The notes under the pieces are model-generated. The model ran no database searches. It had not been told where the DNA came from and saw only the letters and a program-made list of their open reading frames with translations. This document shows, piece by piece, positions 7,001-14,371 of a stretch of 15,336 bases of DNA. The number at the start of each line of letters is the position of its first letter. Positions within the stretch are counted from its first letter, which is position 1. The position numbers and the translations under genes are program-made. Source of the stretch: CAZAYP01 sp964489425 [NCBI: uncultured Verrucomicrobiota bacterium] (GTDB lineage: Bacteria > Verrucomicrobiota > Kiritimatiellia > RZYC01); assembly GCA_964489425.1 (NCBI GenBank), contig CAZAYP010000106.1, forward strand, positions 1 through 15,336, in the 5' to 3' direction.

Positions 7001-10000
7001 CCCAGGGCGCGCCGATCAGCATGGCCTACACCATCTCATGGCCCGCCACGGCGCCCGCCCTCAAGATCGCCCAGACCCTGACCAAGGCCTACCACGGCCT
7101 GCCGGACATCTGGAACCAGCTCAGCGTGGAGGCCGCCTACCAGCAGTCCGAGCGCAACGGTCACGGGCAGAGCGTGACCGTCTTCGACCCGATCGTGTCT
7201 TCCGGCGTGGACCTGGCCCCGGCGGCCATCGATAGCATGAAGGCCGCCAAGATCGCCCAGCGCGAGCTGACCAGCAACAAGGTGCGCTTCCCCGGCCTCT
7301 CGCCCTCGCTCTACCCGCGGATTTACTACGATCCCGACCGCGGTGGCGGCCAGCTGGTGCTGGCGGGCCAGTTGGTGGAGCCGCTGGTCGGGCCGGGCTA
7401 CCTGCTGATCAACTGCCTGGCGTCGTTCGAGCGCAAGCAGGCCCTGGTCCTGGCCGACGGCACCGATGCCGAGACGGCCTGGCGGACCGCGGTCAATGCC
7501 CTGAAAGGCGAGATCACGGTGATCCGGCCCGACGACCTGTTTGTCAAGGCCGCGCTCTACGCCGGGCTGGGCACCGGCACCGGCTACGTGACCGTGGCGT
7601 TCAACAACAGCACCAACACCGCCCGGGTGCCGGCCGCCGCGCCCGTCAGCCTCTCGGTGCTCAAGGTGACCCCGCAGCTCTGGGGCGGCGAGATCGAGGT
7701 GATCGAGCCCGACGACGTGCTCGACGAGCAGCTCTCGCTGCGCGCTTCACCGGATTTTGCCGGCCGGGTGGATGACTACCAGTTCCAGTGGCGCTGGGCC
7801 GAGCCCGTGGGCGGCCTGGTGCCCAACACCAACTACACGTCCTGGGCCAGCTACGGGCCGGACACGGTCACCGGCACGAACGAGATCACCATCAGCGGCG
7901 CCGGCCCGTTCACGCTCGGCGACCATTACTTTGCCCTGCGCTACCGCCCGGTGATCACCAACGGGCCGGCCGGCACCAACTGGAGCCCATGGGTCAACGC
8001 CTTTGCGCCCGGCTGGGTGCAGCGCGTGATGAACGGCATTAACCCGTTCCAGCAATGTTACGAGGACAAGGTCGCCCACGCCGTGGACGTCCGCGCCGCC
8101 ATCCTGGAAATGGCCGGGGCGCCCTACGAGGGCGACGTGGCGCTTAACATGGACGCCGCCTGCGCGGGCGGCCTGGTCCCGCTCTACCAGACCGTGCTCA
8201 ACCGCGCCGCGGCCTTCAGCATCCTGGCCAACGTCAACGACCCGAGCTGCAACCAGGCCCTCAAGTACGCCGCCACGCGCCTGTGCGACCTCTACATGTT
8301 CCTGGGCAACGAGGCCTACGCCGATGCCCAGGACCCGACCATCGCCTTCCCGCGTGACTTGGACGAAAGCGAGCACGGCGCCGAGGCCACCTCGATCTTC
8401 TGCTTCATGAACATGGTGCCCACCCTGCTCGAGGAGGAGCTGGCCCTGTTGCGCGGCCGCGACGACATCCTCCAGCCCTCGACCCAGCTCACGCCCACCT
8501 ACAACCGCCTGATCTGGAACTTTACCGCCGGGATCAACGGCGGCGAACCGGCCTACGCCTACAACTACAACATCCGCGGCGCGGCCACCTCGACCGTCGG
8601 CGCGATCACCGCCGCCGACGCCAAGCGCATGTACCCCCAGGGCCACGGCGACGCCTGGGGGCATTACCTCTCGGCCATGGCCGGCTACTACATCCTGCTG
8701 TCCAACACCAACTTCGCCTGGCACACCGAGCCGGGCGCCACCCTGATGGGCAACGCCACGGTCAGCACGGACTTCTGCGACGAGCAGAAGTTCGCCGAGG
8801 CTGCCGCGGCCAAGGCCCGCAGCGGCGTGGAAATCGCGACCGGCGTCTTCCGCAAGTACTACACCGAGGACCCCGCGGCCGTATGGCCGGGCTACCGCGA
8901 CAGCGATACCAACCGCGCGTGGGGCGTGGCCGGTTGGTCGGCACGCACCGGCCAGGCCACGCTGTACGACTGGGCCGTGGCCAATTCCCTGCTCTGGGAC
9001 CGCCTGACCAACATGACTCAGGTCGGCGGCGCCGACCAGCCGCCCGAAGGCATCCAGAAAATCGACCGCACCACCGTGCCGGAACTGGCCGAACTGGCCA
9101 GCGCGCACAAGAGCATCCAGACCCGGCTCGACCAGGCCGACGGCGGCCTTAACCCCCTCGGCCTGGCGCGCGACGCGGTGCCCTTCGACATCAGCCCCAC
9201 CGCGATCGACGCCGGCCAGACCCATTTCGAGCAGGTTTACGACCGCGCCCTGCGCGCGCTGTACAACGCCTGCATCGCCTTTGACCACGCCCGCGGCGCC
9301 ACCTTGCGCATCCGCGAGCAATACGATTCGGCCGGCAACCTGGAAACCCAGCTGGCCGAAAACGAGACCGATTTTCACAACCGCCTGGTTTCGCTGTACG
9401 GCTACCCCTACGCCGACGACATCGGGCCGGCCGGCTCCTACCCCGAGGGCTACGCCGGCCCGGACATCTATAACTGGCAGATTCTCGACCTGGAAAACCT
9501 GCTCGTTAACGCGCCCACCGGCCAGGCCATGCAGGTGCAGGTTTACAACCTCGGGTTCCTGCCGGCCAACAACTGGACCGGCAACAAGTATTCCGACTAC
9601 AGCAACCTGCGCCAGACCGCAATCGCCAGCAATGATGTCGGCACCATGACGATCTACATGGCCGCCAACGGTCTCAAGGTCAAGCCGCCTTCCTGGACCG
9701 GCCGGCGCCGCGCCCAGGGCGAACTGCAACGCGCGCTGATGGATTACGTGCGGCAATGGTACGCGCTCGAGGCGCAGATCGACGAGTACAACCAGGCGCT
9801 CTACGGGATCCAGGTCGACCTGCTGCACCGCCAATCCGACTACGGCCGTTACGTGGACGAATGGCAGGCCTTCGCTGCCGACTATGCCAACCGGATCGCA
9901 ACCAGCCATGCCGTCGAGGGCCTGGAAGTCGCCCGCAACGTGTCGGAAGCCACCGCCGACGCCGCCCTCCAGATCGCCGTGTCCGTGGGCAATGCCGTGC

Positions 10001-11538
10001 CAGGCACCGCTGGTGGTTCGTTCGGGCCATTGCCCGCCGCCCTGGTCATGGCCAATCCCGGCAAAATCGCCCTGGTGGCCGCCTTCTCCGCCTGGGGCAT
10101 CCAGTTGGCCAGCAAGGCCGCTCTGGAAAACGGCGCCATCGGCCGCCAGGCGCTCCAGGACCGCTGGACCGCCAACTTCAACAACCTGGTCGGCGCCAAC
10201 CAGTATTACGACCTGCTGCGCTGGCGCACCATGGACAGCCTGGTGGCCCTGCGCGAGCAATACATCCAGCAGGCCGACCTGCAGCAGGCGGTCGCGGCCC
10301 TCGCCCAGGCCTACGAGCGCATCGGCCAGCTCATCGCCGAGGGCGACCGCCTCATGGCCGAGCGCGGCCAGGTGCGCGCCCGCGCCTCCCAGCGCATCCA
10401 GATGAACCGCTACGGCGACCTGGTCCTGCGGGTTTACCGCGACGACGCCCTGCGGCGCTACGGCGAGACATTCGACCTCGCTGCCCGTTACGTTTACATG
10501 GCCGCCAAGGCCTATGACTACGAGACCGGCCTGCTGGCCAGCGATACGCGGCTGACCCCGGGCAGCCGTTTCATCGAGAGCGTGGTCCGGGCCCGCGCGC
10601 CCGGCCGGTTCGACGCCTGGCTGAGCAATCCGCAGGTCGGCGGCGCCGCCGGCGAGCCGGGCTTGGCCGACATCATGGCGCGCATGAAGGCCGACTGGGA
10701 CGTGGTGAAGAGCCGCTTCGGGTTCAACAACCCCGAAACCGAAACCAGCCGCTTCTCGCTGCGCTCCGAGAGTTTCCGGATTTCGCCCCTCGCGGCCGGC
10801 GACTACACCTGGGTCCAGACGCTCGCCCGCTACCGCGTGGACGACTTGCGCGCGCAACCCGACTACGTCCGCCGCTGCATCCCGTTCTCGGACGGCACCA
10901 ACGCCGAGCCGGCGCTCGTGATCCCGTTCTCGACCATGATTGTCGCGGGCCGGAACTTCTTCGGCCACGACCTGGCCGGCGGCGACAGCGCCTACGACCC
11001 GTCGCGCCAGGCCACCAAGATCCGCGCCGCCGGGGTTTCGTTCGTGAATTTCAACATCACCTTCAACACCAATTCCACCGGCGGCGGGCTGGCCAATGAG
11101 CCGCGCGTTTACCTGGTCCCCGTCGGCCACGACGTCATGCGCTCGCCGACCCGCGAAGGCTTGGAGTTGCGCGACTGGTCCGTGTTCGACCAGGCCATGC
11201 CCTTGCCCTACGACGTCGGCGGCATGGACATTGACAGCCCGGACTGGCTGCCGGTCGTCAACGCCCTCGCCGAGCCGCTGGCGCTGGAACGGCGCCACGC
11301 CGCCATGCGCGCCTACCATGACCGCGGCCAGTTCACCTCCGCCGAGATGTGCAGCAACGGCCGCCTGGTCGGCCGCTCGGTCTGGAACACCCGCTGGCTG
11401 CTGATCATCCCCGGCCGCCTGCTGCTGGCCGATCCCGACCTGGCCCTCGACCGATTCATCTACGGCCCCGACCGCAACGGCCAGGGGATCAAGGACATCA
11501 AGGTCACGCTCCAGACCTACTCCATCCAAGGGGAATGA
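4075..11538 (+). CDS. Gene C: giant secreted LamG protein with Tc-toxin-A-like C-terminus (2487 aa)
   Basis: The start at ATG 4075 is preferred over in-frame ATG 4000. It has GGAGG upstream and gives a signal peptide (residues 1-27, AAAMLLAPLSVAPVGA|Y). The extra 25 codons before it translate the dispersed palindrome. Visible domains: residues 28-480, beta-rich, unknown; 487-705, a LamG/concanavalin-like domain starting MRFDGQDDFVAIG; matched CDWP segments at C380 and C783 on either side of it; PGYNPNEEHAL near 820; mixed and helical regions from 1320 to 1760; a YGYPYADDIGP segment near 1776; helical 1890-1960; a Gly/Ala-rich hydrophobic stretch 1980-2025; helical 2065-2110; a FDLAARYVYMAAKAYDYE motif near 2132; and a beta-rich end with KIRAAGVSFVNF near 2315 and IKDIKVTLQTYSIQ at the terminus. 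From memory, this last third follows the order and some motifs of TcA toxins (pore helices, then TcB-binding domain). Canonical TcA proteins lack a Sec signal, and no TcB or TcC gene is in view. Function is unproven. It is probably exported or surface-attached. Confidence 0.85.
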   Translation: MARFSKHWKNLAAAMLLAPLSVAPVGAYVLNTDYRNYWFAPSPAGGIYSNYFGYWPAVGLTNASTPLFQGHALGNTTNVAPTDGRRTLPWSAFGQPVDSQISDYPMGSVIPAPPGADTNRPPANFVARQAGNNLAAYYECTAPAGSAFWVPSTRQVIAAQPNNVEIQWHMTNGTTYLQVLTVDAVPAKRPVRLYWTESPYDAPVVNLAGLFPVLHYNSEVPPPVYNVVTNISGGSTNVTSNVVAGVWLDAQKQLRGLDVEGRLILEYYQEGTYGEQVRPVGIEVVEVLKPRVLNVKADVGSRLLPQDSFWRSVDGDTNIYPYVKVGLNDTVFVFDRDGPKKNWAYAIKKTVDKAWSLQIYWQNRALMDVYWPFEVDWYTCDWPESPQLYVISAATQHQAGVLIPGGLNAELMPFMEPPLQASLPSGGHTFTAQQPGYCLLKYTSADNVWFDAVRSVLHTNTDLFDLSPMAWEIGRELPAPDIRAGAMRFDGQDDFVAIGTSWFESRPAWSLGFWFKSADLAPGTLYGESDGGAGYTFGVALTGTGRLQFSLYNSAHAGANWVNLYSTNYAVSSNQWHYLTAAYAGGSDTGGTLAVWLDNQLLIQTAGCHMVRGVNRGDLWRATISALPRNSDDTWNHFAGTFDQLLIYRAALSQDDLWQSRYWRTFTYRPELLADYSFNERAGSIVHNAIGPKDGTVYGKPVWTYGQIDPTLSVAEYPGYVYTPAGNRYNINRYNYPTEANPDAASRLFAVNTGLLEVWWANRSAHLDMPAVYYPSHVQRYACDWPTHTEPIVIASGLGAAVDLVGATVYYQNLTNQPGYNPNEEHALVINPRVYALRDDLNRAQSSLPFVLLDGLAAGSGQPAMAVYDVLRTNAQYRFEYTGTAGLPILPPMPLAALPLCANTFSLTTPPAWRDRKLGWWACAAGDSGNDTAVADMRFYYQVQSGFWFPALTPTQQPPVGTEVPLLPDSAQGGGTQGAPISMAYTISWPATAPALKIAQTLTKAYHGLPDIWNQLSVEAAYQQSERNGHGQSVTVFDPIVSSGVDLAPAAIDSMKAAKIAQRELTSNKVRFPGLSPSLYPRIYYDPDRGGGQLVLAGQLVEPLVGPGYLLINCLASFERKQALVLADGTDAETAWRTAVNALKGEITVIRPDDLFVKAALYAGLGTGTGYVTVAFNNSTNTARVPAAAPVSLSVLKVTPQLWGGEIEVIEPDDVLDEQLSLRASPDFAGRVDDYQFQWRWAEPVGGLVPNTNYTSWASYGPDTVTGTNEITISGAGPFTLGDHYFALRYRPVITNGPAGTNWSPWVNAFAPGWVQRVMNGINPFQQCYEDKVAHAVDVRAAILEMAGAPYEGDVALNMDAACAGGLVPLYQTVLNRAAAFSILANVNDPSCNQALKYAATRLCDLYMFLGNEAYADAQDPTIAFPRDLDESEHGAEATSIFCFMNMVPTLLEEELALLRGRDDILQPSTQLTPTYNRLIWNFTAGINGGEPAYAYNYNIRGAATSTVGAITAADAKRMYPQGHGDAWGHYLSAMAGYYILLSNTNFAWHTEPGATLMGNATVSTDFCDEQKFAEAAAAKARSGVEIATGVFRKYYTEDPAAVWPGYRDSDTNRAWGVAGWSARTGQATLYDWAVANSLLWDRLTNMTQVGGADQPPEGIQKIDRTTVPELAELASAHKSIQTRLDQADGGLNPLGLARDAVPFDISPTAIDAGQTHFEQVYDRALRALYNACIAFDHARGATLRIREQYDSAGNLETQLAENETDFHNRLVSLYGYPYADDIGPAGSYPEGYAGPDIYNWQILDLENLLVNAPTGQAMQVQVYNLGFLPANNWTGNKYSDYSNLRQTAIASNDVGTMTIYMAANGLKVKPPSWTGRRRAQGELQRALMDYVRQWYALEAQIDEYNQALYGIQVDLLHRQSDYGRYVDEWQAFAADYANRIATSHAVEGLEVARNVSEATADAALQIAVSVGNAVPGTAGGSFGPLPAALVMANPGKIALVAAFSAWGIQLASKAALENGAIGRQALQDRWTANFNNLVGANQYYDLLRWRTMDSLVALREQYIQQADLQQAVAALAQAYERIGQLIAEGDRLMAERGQVRARASQRIQMNRYGDLVLRVYRDDALRRYGETFDLAARYVYMAAKAYDYETGLLASDTRLTPGSRFIESVVRARAPGRFDAWLSNPQVGGAAGEPGLADIMARMKADWDVVKSRFGFNNPETETSRFSLRSESFRISPLAAGDYTWVQTLARYRVDDLRAQPDYVRRCIPFSDGTNAEPALVIPFSTMIVAGRNFFGHDLAGGDSAYDPSRQATKIRAAGVSFVNFNITFNTNSTGGGLANEPRVYLVPVGHDVMRSPTREGLELRDWSVFDQAMPLPYDVGGMDIDSPDWLPVVNALAEPLALERRHAAMRAYHDRGQFTSAEMCSNGRLVGRSVWNTRWLLIIPGRLLLADPDLALDRFIYGPDRNGQGIKDIKVTLQTYSIQGE

Positions 11539-11544
11539 AGAGAA

Positions 11545-11751
11545 GGATAAATTATAAAGGATAAAGGATAAATGGCGGAGGGGATCAGAGATTTAAAGCA
11601 GCGCACCCTGGAACTGAATGCCATTTTCACCACCATCGCCAAGCAGCGCAAAGGTTCTCCGTGAATATTTTATATAAGTTATCCTTTATACTTCCCTGCT
11701 CAAGGTTCCCCGTGAAGAGGCTTTTTATACTTTATCCTTTATCCTTTATCC
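11545..11751. repeat. Inverted heptamer arrays (GGATAAA / TTTATCC) around the start of gene D
   Basis: Four tandem heptamers GGATAAA, TTATAAA, GGATAAA and GGATAAA fill 11545-11572. Four complementary units TTTATAC, TTTATCC, TTTATCC and TTTATCC fill 11724-11751. Partial units also lie at 11679-11690. The arrangement copies the one around gene B with a different heptamer: the left array sits just after the stop of the upstream gene, and the right array lies in the signal-peptide codons of the downstream gene (FILYPLSFIL). A 30-codon mini-ORF lies between the arms, and its ATG overlaps the last left unit. Confidence 0.8.
11572..11664 (+). pseudogene. 30-aa mini-ORF, likely remnant of a four-helix-bundle (23S IVS-type) protein gene
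   Basis: ATG 11572 to TGA 11662-11664 encodes a 30-residue peptide containing DLKQRTLELNAIFTTIAKQRK. From memory, DLKxRT is like the N-terminus of four-helix-bundle proteins related to 23S rRNA intervening-sequence proteins (about 120 aa), and ELNAIFTTI-x(n)-K is like their C-terminus. This could therefore be an internally deleted remnant that kept both ends. The last GTGA overlaps the GTG at 11661, one possible start of gene D. A real small peptide cannot be excluded. Confidence 0.4.
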
Positions 11752-11760
11752 TTCTCTGCT
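11651..11760 (+). repeat. Direct duplication carrying an RBS-GTG start and repeat tail
   Basis: AAGGTTCTCCGTGAA (11651-11665) recurs as AAGGTTCCCCGTGAA (11702-11716), 51 bases or 17 codons apart. Both copies are followed by TTTTATA, then TTATCC-type units, then a C-T-rich end closing on CTGCT. Both include AAGG six bases before a GTG in the same frame, so the duplication doubled the start site of gene D. The second copy has more heptamer units than the first. Confidence 0.65.
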
Positions 11761-12548
11761 CCGCCTTCTCTTCCTCCGTTCCCCAGCCGAGCTGCGTCTA
11801 CTTTGGCCAGGCCCTCGACGGTTACGGCTGGCCCTACTCGCGCGACGCCGCGGTCCTGATGTTCTGCGGCACGAACGAGATTTCCCGCTGCGAAGTTGAC
11901 GGCGCGATGTCGCCCGGCGTGAACTTCATGCTCCCGGTCCACCTGCACGACGGCGCCAGCAACACCAATGCCTACGTGCCGGTCGCCGTGCGGCCCGGCG
12001 ACCGGGTGGCCATCCGGGTGCAGGACGCCTACGGCCAGAAAACCATCATAGAAAGCAGCACCATTCCCGCGGTTGGCCAGCCCGGGGATATGCTCCGTAT
12101 CCGGGCCACCGCCGGCACCGACGCGGACGGCGACGGCATGGCCGACGACTTTGAGCTCGAGATGCTGGCCAACAACGCGGCGCATCCCGACTATCACAGC
12201 ATCTGGGATATTCTGCCCTGGGACGACTTCGACGGGGACGGCGTGTCCAACGGCGACGAGTACCGCTCCGGCACCTTTGCCTTCCTGGACTACGATTACT
12301 TTTTTGCCGAACGCTTCGCCGCCACCAACAACGGCCGCCTGCGCATCGAGTTCCTCAGCGTGCCCGGCAAGGCCTACTCCGTGCAGGGCGCCCGGGATCT
12401 CAAGGCGCCCGCCTGGCAGCCCTGTCCCTGGTCCGGATCCGCCGCCGGGGCCCTGGCCACCGGCCCGCAGGAAGGCACCGGCAACTGGCTCAGCTTCTAT
12501 GTGCCGGCCACCAACACCATGCCCATCCTGCGCCTGGAGGTGGAGTGA
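11712..12548 (+). CDS. Gene D: secreted protein with calcium-loop motifs (278 aa)
   Basis: Start GTG 11712 is chosen because it gives a compact signal peptide (KRLFILYPLSFILLCSAFS). GTG 11661 is an equally placed alternative that adds 17 residues through a duplicated start region. The mature part opens with a beta domain (SCVYFGQALDGYGWPYS...). Two Asp-rich loops follow at residues 137-148 (DADGDGMADDFE) and 172-183 (DFDGDGVSNGDE), matching thrombospondin type-3, dockerin or EF-hand calcium loops. Residues from about 200 form a C-terminal beta module with VPGKAYSVQGARDL, a style I recall at the ends of many secreted PVC proteins. There is no membrane anchor. It follows gene C after about 173 nt of repeat-rich DNA and overlaps gene E by four bases, so D and E are probably translated together. 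Function is unknown; calcium-dependent folding or binding is an inference. Confidence 0.82.
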   Translation: MKRLFILYPLSFILLCSAFSSSVPQPSCVYFGQALDGYGWPYSRDAAVLMFCGTNEISRCEVDGAMSPGVNFMLPVHLHDGASNTNAYVPVAVRPGDRVAIRVQDAYGQKTIIESSTIPAVGQPGDMLRIRATAGTDADGDGMADDFELEMLANNAAHPDYHSIWDILPWDDFDGDGVSNGDEYRSGTFAFLDYDYFFAERFAATNNGRLRIEFLSVPGKAYSVQGARDLKAPAWQPCPWSGSAAGALATGPQEGTGNWLSFYVPATNTMPILRLEVE

Positions 12549-13744
12549 TCGCCGGCCGGGTTCTGGCGCTGGGCCTGTGGCTGGCGTGCACCGCGCGCGC
12601 CGCCCCCGTGGCGTGGGACAACGCCGACCATGACCCCTACCCCGCCGGGTTCAATCCCGGCGACAACGCCGGCTATGGCTTTACCCCCTGGGTGGTGCTG
12701 GCCAGCGGCAGCCCGGGCGCCATGTTCACCACCACGGCCATCGACGGCGGCACCTATTCCTGGGGCATGAACGGCACCTATGCCCTGGGCCGCGGCCTCT
12801 CCAACAGCCTGGCGGCGGGCCGCTTCAGCCTGCTGGCCCTGCACGCCAGCGGCAATACCGCGTTTTCCGGGTTCAACCTCAAAACCAACGCCGAGGCCGG
12901 GTTCGACGCCGACGAGGTGCTGCGCGTGGGCCTCGATCCGGCCCACGACACCGGCTTCTCGTTTTCCACCAACGCCGGCGCGGACTACGTGTTTGTGGAC
13001 TGCGGCTGGGTGAGCGGACTGGCGGACGTGTTGCGTTACGAGATCGGCTGGAACGACAGCGGTTTTTCCATCACTGTCAGCAACCTCGCCGAACACCTCG
13101 CCGGGGCGACCAACGGGACCCGCGCCGGCGGGACCGTGAGCATAGCCGGCATGGCCGTCAACGGCGCCAGCACGGCTGACGCCCTGACGTTCGATGACTT
13201 GACCGTCGACCTGGAGCCATCGGCCGTGACGCTGGCGGCCTTCTCCCTGCGCGCGGAAGACGGGCACATGCAGGTTTGCTGGCAGACTGCCGCCGAAAAT
13301 CAGACTTTGGGATTTGACGTGTTGCGCGCCGCGGGCGCCACCTGGGTCAAGGTGAACCCGGACCTGATTCCCGCCCGGGGCTGGCCCGCTGGCGGCCAGG
13401 GCGCGGAGTATTGCCTGGACGATCCTGCCGCCCAGGCAGGCGGGCTCTACCATTACCGGCTGGTTGAATATGAAACCGATGGTGGCACCCGGGAATACGG
13501 CCCGCTGGCATGCGCGGCACCCAGCCAGGCACCGCGGCTGGAGGCCAGCAAGGCCTGTTCCGCCGGCCTGACGCTCCGCTGGGCCAGTTGTGTGGGCGAG
13601 GTGTATTATGTTTGGCAATCGCCGGATCCTTATGGACCCTACCAACCCTTGGCCGCGGGCCTGCCCGCCACACCGCCGGTCAACACCTGGACTGGCCCGG
13701 TCGCATCCGGATCCGGCTTCTATCGCCTTGAAACGCGCCGTTGA
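12545..13744 (+). CDS. Gene E: secreted beta-rich protein of unknown function (399 aa)
   Basis: GTG 12545 overlaps the TGA of gene D (GTGA), with GGAGG at 12536-12540 as ribosome binding site; this indicates translational coupling. Residues 1-19 are a signal peptide (VLALGLWLACTARA|A). Residues 20-220 look like a jelly-roll or PEP-CTERM-like extracellular domain (SWGMNGTYALGRGL, FDDLTVDLEPSA). Residues 235-320 carry a fibronectin-like module with ENQTLGFDVLR, VNPDLIPA and YHYRLVEYETDGG, seen by recollection at the ends of many secreted Verrucomicrobia and Bacteroidetes proteins. The C-terminus (SGSGFYRLETRR) has no PEP-CTERM or LPXTG signal. It is the last gene of the secreted cluster. No convincing intrinsic terminator was seen downstream. 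Confidence 0.85.
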   Translation: MIAGRVLALGLWLACTARAAPVAWDNADHDPYPAGFNPGDNAGYGFTPWVVLASGSPGAMFTTTAIDGGTYSWGMNGTYALGRGLSNSLAAGRFSLLALHASGNTAFSGFNLKTNAEAGFDADEVLRVGLDPAHDTGFSFSTNAGADYVFVDCGWVSGLADVLRYEIGWNDSGFSITVSNLAEHLAGATNGTRAGGTVSIAGMAVNGASTADALTFDDLTVDLEPSAVTLAAFSLRAEDGHMQVCWQTAAENQTLGFDVLRAAGATWVKVNPDLIPARGWPAGGQGAEYCLDDPAAQAGGLYHYRLVEYETDGGTREYGPLACAAPSQAPRLEASKACSAGLTLRWASCVGEVYYVWQSPDPYGPYQPLAAGLPATPPVNTWTGPVASGSGFYRLETRR

Positions 13745-13860
13745 TGTGCTGGCGCGCCCGCGTCCCGCAACACCCCGCGATCGCCCTCCGGTCACTATGG
13801 GCTCAACTTGGCTGCCCACAGAGCTCCGGATCGTTTGACCCATATCAGGGCCCCCCAACC

Positions 13861-14201
13861 TTGCTATCCCTCTTTATAGGCAAAGATAAACGCCCCTTCG
13901 GATCGGCCACCCCGACGTCCACGGTGCCGTTGAAAGCCAATAGCCTGGAGCAGAATCAGGCGCGCCGGGGAGGGCGAAGACTGGCCATCCCGGCCATGGC
14001 CGCAAAGCGCAGGCGGCCGCGCCGGCCGAGCGCATGCGGGCCGGCCACCTGCCCACGACGTGTGCGGGCTGCGGTACCACGCCGGAAAGTCGCGGGGTAG
14101 CGCAACGCACGCTGCTGGATGCCCAACCGCTGAGATCGGAGCGGCAACGCTGGCGGCTAAACGTCAAACGCTGTCCGAAATGCCGCAAGACCTTCTCCTG
14201 A
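13861..14201 (+). pseudogene. IS66-like transposase N-terminal remnant, frameshifted
   Basis: From 13861, one frame reads LLSLFIGKDKRPFGSATPTS and then LKANSLEQNQARRGG. At the G-run 13972-13974 the similarity moves to the next frame (GCG at 13974), which reads AKTGHPGHGRKAQ, then CAGCGTTPESRG, then RCPKCRKTFS, and stops with TGA at 14199-14201. The order of PFG-x-TP, NQARRGG, GHPGHGR and two CxxC pairs is that of the N-terminal zinc-finger region of IS66-family transposases. One base is missing at the junction, and the catalytic domain is absent, so this is a dead fragment. The preceding 13745-13860 holds no feature I can support. Confidence 0.6.
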
Positions 14202-14288
14202 TCCCATACCCGCCGGGGCAATACGCCTGCGGCCCTTCCTTTCACGCCCGCCCCCCCCCACGTCACTGAGAAGCTGTGAAAAATTGTT

Positions 14289-14314
14289 CGGCCACGATAA
14301 AGCGTGGCCCTCCA
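14289..14314 (+). repeat. Covarying hairpin, copy 1
   Basis: GGCCACG (14290-14296) pairs perfectly with CGTGGCC (14303-14309) around the loop ATAAAG. It is preceded by C and followed by CTCCA. The same 26-nt scheme recurs in inverted orientation at 14346-14371 with a different but still perfect stem. Confidence 0.7.
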
Positions 14315-14345
14315 CATGCAAAAACAAGCCGTTTCTGTGGGATTT

Positions 14346-14371
14346 TGGAGGGTTGCGCTCCGTCGCAACCG
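14346..14371 (-). repeat. Covarying hairpin, copy 2 (inverted)
   Basis: On the - strand it reads C, then stem GGTTGCG, loop ACGGAG, stem CGCAACC, then CTCCA. Compared with copy 1, 17 of 26 positions are identical. Six of the nine differences form three compensating base-pair changes, and the other three lie in the loop. This pattern implies selection on the folded form, as in REP or other mobile hairpin repeats. Confidence 0.7.

Noticed and set aside
7747-11529. A 1260-codon open frame on the - strand opposite gene C
   Set aside because: It is rich in Gly, Val, His and Arg with no domain or motif, and mirrors the codon positions of gene C. GC-rich third positions suppress stops on the opposite strand, so it is a shadow. 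The - strand frames at 4651-6945 and 993-2606 are rejected for the same reason.
12497-13858. 453-codon - strand frame opposite gene E
   Set aside because: Low-complexity Gly/Arg/His-rich translation without motifs; gene E has a signal peptide, a ribosome binding site and family-like motifs in the + frame.
14251-14259. Run of nine C as a phase-variation tract
   Set aside because: It lies in a stretch with no gene or promoter that I can support, so a switch role has no target. It may also be a sequencing artefact.
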